Source: a bacterium
GTDB taxonomy: Bacteria; Fidelibacterota; Marinisomatia; Marinisomatales; JAHJCW01
Assembly (NCBI GenBank): GCA_018812885.1
Contig: JAHJCW010000097.1
Location: 1 to 25,291 of the forward strand
Reading direction: 5' to 3'
DNA: 25,291 nucleotides
Of the stretch, positions 7,322 through 15,558 are shown piece after piece (the stretch's first letter is position 1; each line of letters begins with the position of its first letter). Position numbers and translations under genes: made by a program. The notes beneath the pieces are model-generated. The model ran no database searches and was not told the DNA's origin. It was given only the letters and a program-made list of their open reading frames with translations.

Positions 7322-8666
7322 AGTTATTTCCCATTAAGTTTATTGAATCTGCAGACATTTTTGATAATCCCGGTATATTCATTTTGCCCATATTCTTCAT
7401 CATTCTTTTCATTTGGGCAAATTGCATTAATAGCTGGTTAACTTGTTGCACCGATCTACCTGAACCAAGTGCAATACGTTTCCTTCTGCTTCCATCAAGT
7501 GCATTAGGATTCTGTCTTTCCCATGGTGTCATGGAATTTATAATTGCTTCTGTCCAGGTTAATTGTCTATCATCAATTTTTAGACCTTTTAGAGCTTTCC
7601 GGTTCATTCCCGGCATCATTCCCAACACTTGCTCTATTGGTCCCATTTTTTCCAGTTGTCTTAACTGTGTTTTAAAATCTTCTAAATCAAAATTATTTTT
7701 TCTAAACTTTTTTTCTAGTTTAGCGGCTTCTTTTCCATCCATAACGGATTGGGCTTTTTCCACTAATGAAACCACATCGCCAAATCCAAGTAATCTATCA
7801 ATAATTCGTTGCGGATCAAATTGCTCAATTCCATCCATTTTTTCCGAAACTCCAACAAATTTTATCGGCTTGCCGATAACCTCAGTTATTGAAATCGCTA
7901 CACCACCACGAGCATCTCCATCCAATTTTGTAAGAACCGTTCCCGTTATATCCAATGCTTCTGAAAAAGCTAAAGCCGAATTTACCGCATCTTGTCCAGT
8001 CATACTATCAACTACAAACAGAGTTTCATCAGGATTGGTTATTTTTGCGATTTCCCTGATCTCGGACATCATATTGTTATCAACATGTAACCTGCCGGCT
8101 GTGTCTAAAATTACAATATCAATTTTCTCTGATTTTGCTTTTTTTACGGCATTCTTACAAATATCGATTGGTTTTTTGCTATTTTCAGAATATATGGGAA
8201 TGTTTATTTGTTTTCCCAATATCTGCAATTGCTCAACCGCCGCCGGGCGATAAACATCAGCTGCAACAAGTAAAACCGACTTCCCGAATTTTTTTAACCG
8301 ATTTCCCAATTTTGCCGCTATAGTAGTTTTTCCCGAACCTTGCAATCCTGCCAATAATATTACTACCGGTTTACTCTTGCTGAATTCTAACTGAACCGGC
8401 TTTTCACCTAATAAAGTAATTAATTCATCACGGATAATTTTGATGAATAATTCTCCGGGTTTCACGGACTTAATTACCTTTGTTCCTTCTGAACGTTCCT
8501 TTACCCGCTCAATAAAATCGCGGGCGACTTTGTAATTTACATCGGCTTCCAGTAATGCACGACGGATATCCCGCACAGTATGCTGAATATTATCATCGGT
8601 AATTTTACCGAGACCGCGTAAATTCCTAAAAACGGAATCAAATCTATCTGCTAGTTGGCTAAACAT
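7320..8666 (-). CDS. ffh: Signal recognition particle protein Ffh
   Basis: SRP54-family GTPase that, with SRP RNA, delivers ribosomes making membrane proteins to FtsY and the Sec translocon. The 448 residues are standard. The N domain (about 1-85) precedes the G domain with P-loop 'GLQGSGKTT' (107-115), 'DVYRPAA' (137-143), 'DTAGR' (188-192) and 'TKLDGDARGG' near 246-255. The methionine-rich M domain occupies the last third ('GMMPGMNRKALKG', 'QFAQMKRMMKNMGKM'), the signal-peptide and RNA-binding part. It is the first gene of the minus-strand operon; rpsP follows after 11 nt. The ffh-rpsP neighbourhood is common in bacteria. Confidence 0.97.
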   Translation of the reverse strand: MFSQLADRFDSVFRNLRGLGKITDDNIQHTVRDIRRALLEADVNYKVARDFIERVKERSEGTKVIKSVKPGELFIKIIRDELITLLGEKPVQLEFSKSKPVVILLAGLQGSGKTTIAAKLGNRLKKFGKSVLLVAADVYRPAAVEQLQILGKQINIPIYSENSKKPIDICKNAVKKAKSEKIDIVILDTAGRLHVDNNMMSEIREIAKITNPDETLFVVDSMTGQDAVNSALAFSEALDITGTVLTKLDGDARGGVAISITEVIGKPIKFVGVSEKMDGIEQFDPQRIIDRLLGFGDVVSLVEKAQSVMDGKEAAKLEKKFRKNNFDLEDFKTQLRQLEKMGPIEQVLGMMPGMNRKALKGLKIDDRQLTWTEAIINSMTPWERQNPNALDGSRRKRIALGSGRSVQQVNQLLMQFAQMKRMMKNMGKMNIPGLSKMSADSINLMGNN

Positions 8667-8863
8667 ATTATTTTCAAGTAATCTTGAGCCTGTAAATTTA
8701 ATTGGAAATATGCACTATATTCAATTATTTTTAAACAACATATTATCAACGATTAAATATCTAAAATATCTGTGTAAATTGATTAGTTTTAAATTTATCT
8801 AATAAGGATAATTATTAACTTTTTAGAGGCACAAGTTCAATAATACCTACAATATTTGTTCAA
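8667..8863. other. Divergent intergenic region between ffh and the LRR gene
   Basis: This AT-rich 197-bp gap separates two divergently read genes and must hold the promoter for the ffh operon and probably one for the LRR gene. I could not find a pair of -35/-10 boxes with good sequence and spacing on either strand, nor a hairpin or small ORF worth naming. Confidence 0.4.
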
Positions 8864-10747
8864 ATGCGTAAAACATTAATAAGAACTTTCATAGTACTCA
8901 TGTTGTTCATATCCAATGGATTAAGTCAGGACTCCCTCCGGTTAGTGAACCTTTATAATTCTACGGATGGTCCAAACTGGATAATTAGCATGAATTGGTT
9001 AAGTGAACGACCAATCTCTGCGTGGTATGGAATTACAGTTCAAGACAGCAGCGTTACTGCTATTGAGCTACCGCGTAATCATCTATCAGGACAACTTCCG
9101 GAGGATATTAGTCAATTAACAAACTTAGAAATATTAAATTTATCAGATAATAATATATCCGGTGAATTACCAGTTTCTCTGCAACACTTAGTCATACTAA
9201 AATCTTTGAACTTATCTCATAACCAATTACACGGTAATCTGGCAAATATATTTAACAGTCTTAAAAATTTAATTACACTAGATTTATCTTATAATAATTT
9301 TGACGGAAATATTCCAAAGGACTTAGGTGTACTAATAAAATTAGAAGTTCTCAATTTATCCAATAACAATTTTCAAAATAGTATTCCGGTTGATATATTT
9401 CGAGTACAAAATTTAGTTGAATTAAATCTACAGAATAATTCATTGACCGGTTCAATTCCACGTCAAATTGGAAGTTGTAAAAACCTGCAGATTTTGGACC
9501 TATCGCGTAATAAACTGACTGGAAATATACCAAAGGAAATTGGCAAATTAAAAAATTTAACGCAACGGTTAGCACTTGATCATAACGAACTTAGCAGATT
9601 AATTCCAACAGAAATCAGTTTACTTTCCAACCTTCAGCATATTTGGTTGAATAACAATCAATTTTCAGGAATTCTACCTTTTGAAATTGGCAAAATGGAA
9701 AGTTTGAGGTCGCTATTTATTTATCATAATAATTTTGTTGGACCCATTCCTTTAACTGTGGGAAATCTAAGAGAATTAGAAATATTTTACGGTCAAAACA
9801 ATTCGTTTGGTGGCAATATTCCTCAAGAATTATGGTTTTTACCTAAATTAAAAATGTTAAGATTGGAGAATAATAAGTTAGCGGGGATAATCCCCGGTGA
9901 CTTAAGAATTTTGAGATCCATTCAATCAATAGACTTAAGTAATAATCGTTTTGAATCAATATCCGATTCAATATCATTTCCATCTTCCTTATTGTCATTT
10001 AATTTAATAGGTAATAATTTATTTTGTAAAAATAAGTCCGGTGAAACCGATAGTATTTCGTTTGTTTCCCAAGATGACATAGCAAATAAAATAATCGGAT
10101 TAGATCAACAAAATTGCGATGATAATTCATGGTCTTCTTTTTCAATTGGAACCGATAATATTGATTTTGAATATGTAAAAACAGATTCTACCGCAGAACG
10201 AAAATTCTGGATCACTAGTAATAATTCAGTAACTAATTTCCTAAGTTTTCAACATTTTGATGATAATAATTTTTATCTTTCGGACTCTTTATTAAGAATC
10301 AATCAAGATGATACTATTTTTGTTTCAATTGTGTATTCTCCAATTGATATTAACAATCACTATGATGTATTGATCATTAAAGATATCAATGATAATAAAA
10401 TTAAATTTATTTCCGTGGTTGGAGAAGGAGTTGAATCTTTAATCCCCCAAAGAGATAATTCAGTTCCATGGAAATTTAAACTTCATCCCATATCAATCAA
10501 AACGGATTCAGATACGATTAATATTCAATATGATGTACCTGAAAAAAGTAAAGTAAATATCACAATCTTTAATTTAGGCGGACGACCGATTAAAACTGTT
10601 ATAGACAACATCGCCGATGCGGGATTTCATACTTTTGCTTGGGATGGTACGGATGATGGAGAAAATCTAATTGAGAGTGGAGAATATTTGTGCGTTATGC
10701 AATCTGGAATGTTTATTCAGATCCAACATATATTACTATTATTTTAA
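8864..10747 (+). CDS. Secreted leucine-rich-repeat protein with type IX-like C-terminal sorting domain
   Basis: Predicted exported or surface protein of 627 residues. Residues 1-21 are a signal peptide (basic start, hydrophobic core, cleavage near 'GLS-Q'). Residues 23-63 form the cap common in such proteins ('LYNSTDGPNW', 'ISAWYGITV'). From residue 64 to about 400 there are about 14 repeats of 24 residues with the plant-type pattern LxxLxLxxNxLxGxIPxxIGxL. Residues about 425-530 look like an ASH/'choice-of-anchor' Ig-like domain ending 'VVGEGV'. Residues about 545-627 match the FlgD-like/type IX sorting domain ('VNITIFNLGGRPIKTV', 'FAWDGTDDGENLIESGEYL'), though the last residues, 'ILLLF', depart from the usual 'RKMLLLK'. 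Role is unknown; LRRs suggest protein or glycan binding or adhesion. No Shine-Dalgarno is evident. Confidence 0.85.
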   Translation: MRKTLIRTFIVLMLFISNGLSQDSLRLVNLYNSTDGPNWIISMNWLSERPISAWYGITVQDSSVTAIELPRNHLSGQLPEDISQLTNLEILNLSDNNISGELPVSLQHLVILKSLNLSHNQLHGNLANIFNSLKNLITLDLSYNNFDGNIPKDLGVLIKLEVLNLSNNNFQNSIPVDIFRVQNLVELNLQNNSLTGSIPRQIGSCKNLQILDLSRNKLTGNIPKEIGKLKNLTQRLALDHNELSRLIPTEISLLSNLQHIWLNNNQFSGILPFEIGKMESLRSLFIYHNNFVGPIPLTVGNLRELEIFYGQNNSFGGNIPQELWFLPKLKMLRLENNKLAGIIPGDLRILRSIQSIDLSNNRFESISDSISFPSSLLSFNLIGNNLFCKNKSGETDSISFVSQDDIANKIIGLDQQNCDDNSWSSFSIGTDNIDFEYVKTDSTAERKFWITSNNSVTNFLSFQHFDDNNFYLSDSLLRINQDDTIFVSIVYSPIDINNHYDVLIIKDINDNKIKFISVVGEGVESLIPQRDNSVPWKFKLHPISIKTDSDTINIQYDVPEKSKVNITIFNLGGRPIKTVIDNIADAGFHTFAWDGTDDGENLIESGEYLCVMQSGMFIQIQHILLLF

Positions 10748-10815
10748 AATACTTGTAAAAGTTTAATCGGTTCATAATAAATTCGACAATCTAATTTTAA
10801 CAGAATAAGATATAA

Positions 10816-11700
10816 ATGAATAACTTTTTCGAAAAATATAAAAAATTACGGAAAGATCAAAAAATTGATCTTGGAGATATTGAAAATCGAACCAAGATTA
10901 ATATTAAATATTTAACTGCCATAGAAGCCGGTAGTTTTGATCAAATACTCGATCCTTATAGAAGGTTATTTTTACGGGCTTATATTAGTGAGATTGGCGC
11001 AGATCCCGATTTAGCCGTCAGCGAATTAACCGAATATCTATTAAAAAAAGATATTCCCCAATCTAAAGAATCTGAAAAAATTGAACCGGAAAAAAATATT
11101 GCCGAAGGGGAAAAAATGGATATTTCCATTCCTTCGGAAAAAAAAATTAACAAAATTCAAGATATTTCTTTAGGGTTAGAAAAAAAGAGGGCAAATACGC
11201 AAACAACAATTTCCCCTAATTTAATCAAAGGTATACTTTTTCTTGTTTTTTGGGTAATAATTATTATTGTTATCAGAAATATTACACTAGACACTAAAAA
11301 TGAAAACTCAAATTCACAAAACAACCAGCTATCCGCAAGTAACACAAACCTTACAAATTTTGAACAATTAAAAACGGATTTTATTGAGGTAAGCTCTCAA
11401 CAGACTGTAATTGAACAATCTCTACCTTTAATTATTAAAATTGTATCTAAGAAAGCTCTTGGAATTTTTTCAGTACAAGATTCATTAGAAGTAAAATCAT
11501 TTTCAATTGCTGCTGGAGATCAGAAAACGTTTTCATTTAATACGAATCTAGATATTTTATTGAATCACTCCGAGGGAGTTAACACATTTATCAATGGAGA
11601 AAAGATCCAAGATATTAAGCCACAACAAACACCGGTTCGATTAATATTTTTAGTTGAACCAAAATCTGTCACAATTAAACATTACTCCAAAGCGGGATAA
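10816..11700 (+). CDS. rodZ: RodZ-like membrane-anchored helix-turn-helix protein
   Basis: Homologue of RodZ, the inner-membrane protein that ties MreB filaments to the cell-wall elongation machinery. The 294 residues have the family plan: a cytoplasmic Cro/CI-type HTH (about 5-72, 'LGDIENRTKINIKYLTAIE', with the 'DPYRRLFLRAYISEIGAD' helix), a charged linker rich in K and E (about 76-130), one transmembrane helix (about 138-155) and a periplasmic C-terminal domain resembling DUF4115 (about 205-294). The HTH in this family contacts MreB rather than acting mainly on DNA. It stands 68 nt after the LRR gene and ends just before the mraZ promoter, a position that fits a cell-shape role. No mreB is in the window. 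Confidence 0.82.
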   Translation: MNNFFEKYKKLRKDQKIDLGDIENRTKINIKYLTAIEAGSFDQILDPYRRLFLRAYISEIGADPDLAVSELTEYLLKKDIPQSKESEKIEPEKNIAEGEKMDISIPSEKKINKIQDISLGLEKKRANTQTTISPNLIKGILFLVFWVIIIIVIRNITLDTKNENSNSQNNQLSASNTNLTNFEQLKTDFIEVSSQQTVIEQSLPLIIKIVSKKALGIFSVQDSLEVKSFSIAAGDQKTFSFNTNLDILLNHSEGVNTFINGEKIQDIKPQQTPVRLIFLVEPKSVTIKHYSKAG

Positions 11701-11702
11701 AT

Positions 11703-11712
11703 TTACCCACAA
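11703..11712 (-). promoter_or_regulatory. Inverted, distant copy of the MraZ-type box
   Basis: TTACCCACAA is the exact reverse complement of the 10-bp unit repeated at 11801-11820. It begins 3 nt after the rodZ stop. Its centre is about 98 bp upstream of the centre of the first direct copy. A role as an auxiliary operator is an inference from the perfect match. Confidence 0.5.
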
Positions 11713-11772
11713 AATAATATTACCTTTCTCTCTCTAGCAAATTAGAGATATTAAATATTTTTAAAATAATTA

Positions 11773-11801
11773 TTGACAAAAGTGGTTTATCTGACTAATA
11801 T
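11773..11801 (+). promoter_or_regulatory. Sigma70-type promoter of the mraZ/dcw operon
   Basis: TTGACA (11773-11778) matches the -35 consensus fully, and TAATAT (11796-11801) matches four of six -10 positions at the ideal 17-bp spacing. The predicted transcription start is near 11808, leaving a leader of about 36 nt before the mraZ ATG. It is the only obvious promoter for the twelve co-directional dcw genes seen here. Confidence 0.75.
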
Positions 11802-11820
11802 TGTGGGTAATTGTGGGTAA
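11801..11820 (+). promoter_or_regulatory. MraZ operator: two tandem TTGTGGGTAA repeats
   Basis: Two perfect, adjacent 10-bp repeats give TGGG cores spaced exactly one helical turn apart. Characterised MraZ sites are direct repeats with a TGGGN core separated by 5 nt, which this matches. The repeats start at the end of the -10 box and cover the predicted transcription start, so MraZ binding would be expected to repress its own operon. Confidence 0.8.
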
Positions 11821-11843
11821 TATTCCCTACTATTATTGGTGAA

Positions 11844-12314
11844 ATGGTGAAAAAAACAACGCAAAACTCATTTTTTGGTCAATATTCCTACTCGATTGAT
11901 ACGAAAGGTCGAGTGAATATTCCTGCGAAATTTCGCCAGGTTTTATCTGATGATAATGATAAGACATTTATTATAACACGTGGTGAAGAACGCTGTATTT
12001 GGGTCTATCCATTGGTCGTGTGGCAAGAAATTGTTGCGGGATTACGTAAATTATCGGCGGTTTCTCCAAATAATCGCCATTTTATTCGTAAGACTACACG
12101 CTATGCCTCACTCGTGCAATATGACAGTCAGGGACGTATCATACTTACCAAACCTCTTATTGATTATGCAGGACTTGATAAGGAAGTCTATATAATTGGT
12201 GCATTAAATAAACTTGAAATATGGAATCCTGAAACTCTTGATAAAGTAGATTCTGATGATACCAATATTGATGCGATTACCCTCCACGAGTTAGCAAAAG
12301 AAATAATATTATGA
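11844..12314 (+). CDS. mraZ: Transcriptional regulator MraZ
   Basis: AbrB-like (SpoVT/MazE fold) DNA-binding protein that forms a ring and represses the dcw operon by binding repeats at its own promoter. I place the start at ATG 11844 (156 residues). The frame extends to a TTG at 11811, but that codon lies inside the operator repeats close to the transcription start, and the extra 11 residues are not family-like. The two pseudo-symmetric motifs are seen: 'DTKGR' (19-23) followed by 'VNIPAKFR', and 'DSQGR' (94-98) followed by 'IILTKPL'. A GGTGA-like stretch (11838-11842) just before the ATG is a poor and close Shine-Dalgarno. The stop overlaps the rsmH ATG by 4 nt (ATGA). Confidence 0.92.
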   Translation: MVKKTTQNSFFGQYSYSIDTKGRVNIPAKFRQVLSDDNDKTFIITRGEERCIWVYPLVVWQEIVAGLRKLSAVSPNNRHFIRKTTRYASLVQYDSQGRIILTKPLIDYAGLDKEVYIIGALNKLEIWNPETLDKVDSDDTNIDAITLHELAKEIIL

Positions 12315-13207
12315 TCGGTGATAGGGTAAATTCCATTCCGGAACATCAACCAGTAATGGTATCGGAAGTGATGTCTCACCTTATTACCGATGTAAATGGA
12401 ATATATATTGACGGAACCATTGGCTTAGGAGGACATTCTAAGGAGATTCTGTCATCTCTCAACAAAAAAGGCCATCTCATCGGCATTGATCGCGATGACA
12501 AAACCTTATCCATTGCAGAAAAGAACCTTGCTCGTATTAGTACAAACTTTTCGCTATATAATCGCTCTTATGCCGATACAGATTTAATAATAAAAGAATT
12601 TGGTAAACAGGCAGTAAATGGAATTCTATTGGACCTGGGGCTATCCTCGGCACAATTAAATGATCAAAGTCGTGGTTTTAGCTTTAATGGCGATGGAACA
12701 TTAGATATGAGATTTGATCAACAACACGGTGCAACTGCTGAACAAATATTACTGTCTAAACCTGAAACGGAGATCGCTGATTTTATCCGTCTATATAGCG
12801 AGGAACGATATGCAAAAAAAATCGCATATAATATTAAACGTGCAGAAAAAATGGCTACAGTAGATGACATTAGGGAAGCGATTAGACTCTCAACGCCACC
12901 TGCTAAAAGAAATCGCACATTTGCGCGTGTATTTCAAGCTATCAGAATCCTAGTAAATGACGAACTAAATCAATTAAATATTTTCCTGGATAAATTCATT
13001 AATCAATTATGTATTGGTGGAAAAATCGTAATTATCAGTTATCATTCTCTTGAGGATCGTTTAGTAAAGCTTGCATTCAAAAAATTAAAAGCCGAAGGTC
13101 AATTATTGATTTTAACGAAAAGACCTCTTATAGCCACAAATGATGAAGTAACCGAAAATAGCCGTTCTAAGAGTGCAAAGCTTCGCGCAGGAGAACGTAT
13201 AAAATAA
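12311..13207 (+). CDS. rsmH: 16S rRNA (cytosine1402-N4)-methyltransferase RsmH (MraW)
   Basis: SAM-dependent enzyme that methylates N4 of C1402 in the 16S rRNA decoding centre. The 298 residues are slightly short of the usual 300-320. The N-terminal 'EHQPVMVSEVMSHL' (11-24) matches the family's 'HIPVLLEEVL' start. The SAM site is 'DGTIGLGGHS' (34-43) with 'GIDRDD' downstream. 'GILLDLGLSSAQLNDQSRGF' and 'LDMRFDQ' are the strongly conserved catalytic-site region, and 'FARVFQAIRILVNDEL' plus 'IISYHSLEDRLVK' close the fold. It is coupled at both ends: ATGA overlap with mraZ and a TAATG overlap with ftsL. Confidence 0.96.
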   Translation: MIGDRVNSIPEHQPVMVSEVMSHLITDVNGIYIDGTIGLGGHSKEILSSLNKKGHLIGIDRDDKTLSIAEKNLARISTNFSLYNRSYADTDLIIKEFGKQAVNGILLDLGLSSAQLNDQSRGFSFNGDGTLDMRFDQQHGATAEQILLSKPETEIADFIRLYSEERYAKKIAYNIKRAEKMATVDDIREAIRLSTPPAKRNRTFARVFQAIRILVNDELNQLNIFLDKFINQLCIGGKIVIISYHSLEDRLVKLAFKKLKAEGQLLILTKRPLIATNDEVTENSRSKSAKLRAGERIK

Positions 13208-13542
13208 TGACAAAGGAAAAATCAAAATTTAATCCGCGCAAGCAAAAACAACTTATCCGCTCATTAATTCCATTTACTATGGTCGTTGTTGTGATTTCTG
13301 GTTTAATTGTTTATTTGTGGATCTCATCAGAAGTAGATGAAACTTTGAATGAACTTGAAATCCAACAAAGTATTGTTGTTGAACTTAATGATGACATCAA
13401 CATCCTAAAGGATGACATTGAATATTTGGAACGTATTGATGTACTGACTGCCCGTGCAATGAATGAATTGGGTATGGTATTTACCGCACCTGAAACAATT
13501 GCAATATATGTGGATGGATCAACTTTAATTGATAACAAATGA
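13207..13542 (+). CDS. ftsL: Cell division protein FtsL-like
   Basis: Short bitopic membrane protein of the divisome that joins FtsB/FtsQ and helps activate FtsWI. The 111 residues have a basic cytoplasmic start (1-17), one transmembrane helix (about 20-40), a heptad-like coiled-coil stretch (about 43-76, 'ETLNELEIQQSIVVELNDD') and a short extracytoplasmic end. Sequence similarity in this family is weak, so the name rests on size, topology and place between rsmH and ftsI, where FtsL is nearly universal. It overlaps rsmH by 1 nt and ftsI by 4 nt. Confidence 0.85.
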   Translation: MTKEKSKFNPRKQKQLIRSLIPFTMVVVVISGLIVYLWISSEVDETLNELEIQQSIVVELNDDINILKDDIEYLERIDVLTARAMNELGMVFTAPETIAIYVDGSTLIDNK

Positions 13543-15557
13543 CAAGAATTTACCAACAATATCAGCGCCGTATTTCGTTTCTATCATTGCTTGTAATTTT
13601 TGCATGGGGCGGATTGGGGTTTCGACTGTTCAATATTCAAGTTGCAAATGGGGAAAAATATCATGAACAGGGTCATAAACAAGGTCAAACAAAGGAAATT
13701 TTACCTGCGCTAAGAGGAAATATTTTTGATACCAACGGTATTCCGCTAACGCGGAATATCATTCATTATACTATTGCTGCTGATCCATCAATAGTTCAAG
13801 ATAAACAAAATGTTGCAAAAGAATTGTCAAAAACAACCGGTAAACCGATCAATCATTATATTAAAAAACTTAGTGATAAAAATAATTTTGTTTATCTTGA
13901 ACGGAATCTGCAGAAAAAATATGTGCAATCACTAATAGAAAAAAATATCGACGGAATTATTATTCAACGGCATGCTAGTCGTTCATATCCTCAAGAAAAC
14001 ATTAGTGGACAATTAGTTGGTTTTACAAACGTTGACAATACCGGTTTGATTGGTATCGAACATGTCTATGACCAACAGCTTTCCGGCAGTGATGGTTGGA
14101 TAATAAAGCAACGCAGTGGCATGGGGAATGTAAATTTTAATAACAAATATCCCAAACAAGAACCTGTGGACGGTTCTGATATTCAACTTACAATAAATAT
14201 TAAATATCAATCTATTTTACAGGAAGAATTACTAAAACAATTAAAGAAAACCGGCGCATTAACAGCTTCGGGAGTCATAATTAATCCACAGACGGGTGCC
14301 GTATTAGCAATGGCGTCGCTACCTGATTTTAATCCTAATCAACCCAATAAATCCACCACTGAAAATCAGAAAATTAGACCTTGTACCGACCAATTTGAAC
14401 CCGGATCAACTTTTAAAATTGTCGCTGCAACAGCAGCAATTGATAATAATCTAGTAAATATAGATGATGAATTCGATTGTGAGAATGGCACGTACCAATA
14501 CAAATCTGTAACTATCAATGACCACAAGCCACATAGTATATTGACTTTTGGGGAAATCATCGAACAATCAAGCAATATTGGTATAATCAAAGTTGCTTCA
14601 CATGTCGGTGATAGATCATTATATAATTATGCCCAAGATTACGGTTTTGGAACACCTACAAGTATTGGATTAAGTGCTGAATCTGGTGGAACGCTACGCA
14701 AATTAAGTGAGTGGAGCCAAATTTCATTAGCTGAGATATCAATGGGACATGAAGTCGGAATAACTGCGCTACAATTAGCGATGGCATACGGCGCTGTGGC
14801 GAACGGCGGAATTTTGTTAAAACCGTATATAATTAATACAATCAATAATATTGATGGTATTTCGATTTATTCTGAAGAACCGAAAGTTGTTCGGAAAATC
14901 GCTAATGAAAATGTAATGAGCCGGTTATCGCAACTTTTAGTAAAAGCTGTCGAAACAGGTACAGGTATAGAAGCTGATATTCCGGGTTGGCAGGTAGCTG
15001 GCAAAACAGGCACAGCACAAAAAAATATTGATGGCGTTTATTCTCATACAAAATTTGTTTCAAATTTTGTGGGATACTTACCTGCAAGCAATCCACAATT
15101 ATTATGTGTTATTACACTTGATGAACCCAAATTAGGATATCATTGGGGTGGAACTGGAGCGGCACCTGTATTTAAACGGGTTATGGAGCGCATTATAAAT
15201 CTTGATGATTCCATTAAAATGCCTAAAAATATCATAAATGAATCAATCACTCGTGAACCTATTTTAGTTGAAAATAAATTAAAAAAATCAATTAAAATAT
15301 TTAAAAATGAACCGATTCTACTTTCATCAGTTGCCAATGAACCTGCACCCGTTCCATCATCTAAAAAACAACAAAAAATTAAAGCAGAAACAGTTATCCC
15401 AAACGTAAAAGGGATGAGTTTAAAAAAAGCTATTAATACTCTTCACAATTCTGGATTAGAGTCAAAATTTGCTGGTTCAGGTACTGTTGTATGGCAATCG
15501 CCTAAACCTGGGACAATTTCCTTTACGGGAACAATTTGTTCAATTGGATTAGAATAA
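13539..15557 (+). CDS. ftsI: Penicillin-binding protein 3 / FtsI with one PASTA domain
   Basis: Class B penicillin-binding protein, the septal peptidoglycan transpeptidase that works with FtsW. The 672 residues begin with a membrane anchor (about 13-30), then the dimerisation/pedestal region ('LRGNIFDTNGIPL' near 58-70), and the transpeptidase domain with all three motifs: S290-T-F-K293 (nucleophile Ser290), S344-S-N346, and K489-T-G. A linker rich in charged and proline residues (about 560-620) leads to a single PASTA domain at the C-terminus ('IPNVKGMSLKKAINTLHNSG', ending 'ICSIGLE'). The PASTA domain is absent from E. coli FtsI but present in SpoVD-like and FCB-group forms. It overlaps ftsL by 4 nt and is followed by murE after 1 nt. 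Confidence 0.95.
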   Translation: MTRIYQQYQRRISFLSLLVIFAWGGLGFRLFNIQVANGEKYHEQGHKQGQTKEILPALRGNIFDTNGIPLTRNIIHYTIAADPSIVQDKQNVAKELSKTTGKPINHYIKKLSDKNNFVYLERNLQKKYVQSLIEKNIDGIIIQRHASRSYPQENISGQLVGFTNVDNTGLIGIEHVYDQQLSGSDGWIIKQRSGMGNVNFNNKYPKQEPVDGSDIQLTINIKYQSILQEELLKQLKKTGALTASGVIINPQTGAVLAMASLPDFNPNQPNKSTTENQKIRPCTDQFEPGSTFKIVAATAAIDNNLVNIDDEFDCENGTYQYKSVTINDHKPHSILTFGEIIEQSSNIGIIKVASHVGDRSLYNYAQDYGFGTPTSIGLSAESGGTLRKLSEWSQISLAEISMGHEVGITALQLAMAYGAVANGGILLKPYIINTINNIDGISIYSEEPKVVRKIANENVMSRLSQLLVKAVETGTGIEADIPGWQVAGKTGTAQKNIDGVYSHTKFVSNFVGYLPASNPQLLCVITLDEPKLGYHWGGTGAAPVFKRVMERIINLDDSIKMPKNIINESITREPILVENKLKKSIKIFKNEPILLSSVANEPAPVPSSKKQQKIKAETVIPNVKGMSLKKAINTLHNSGLESKFAGSGTVVWQSPKPGTISFTGTICSIGLE

Positions 15558-15558
15558 T

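Noticed and set aside
7384..8253. Long + strand open frame of 289 codons opposite ffh
   Set aside because: The minus strand encodes a complete Ffh with every motif; the opposite frame shows no recognisable domain.
9050..10060. Periodic 72-bp repetition that could be taken for a DNA repeat array or CRISPR
   Set aside because: The periodicity is the 24-residue LRR repeat in a continuous coding frame; the DNA units are diverged and there are no uniform repeats or unique spacers.
10753..10780. TTGTAA-N16-TAATAA as a possible rodZ promoter
   Set aside because: Both boxes match the consensus poorly, and such combinations are common by chance in AT-rich DNA.
11731..11762. Hairpin TCTCTA-N6-TAGAGA followed by an AT-rich stretch, possible rodZ terminator
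   Set aside because: Only 6 bp with two G-C pairs, and the T run starts about 9 nt after the stem; too weak to call as a terminator.
11811..11843. TTG at 11811 as the start of mraZ
   Set aside because: It lies inside the second operator repeat, 3 nt from the predicted transcription start, and would add 11 residues not typical of MraZ; ATG 11844 gives a normal N-terminus.
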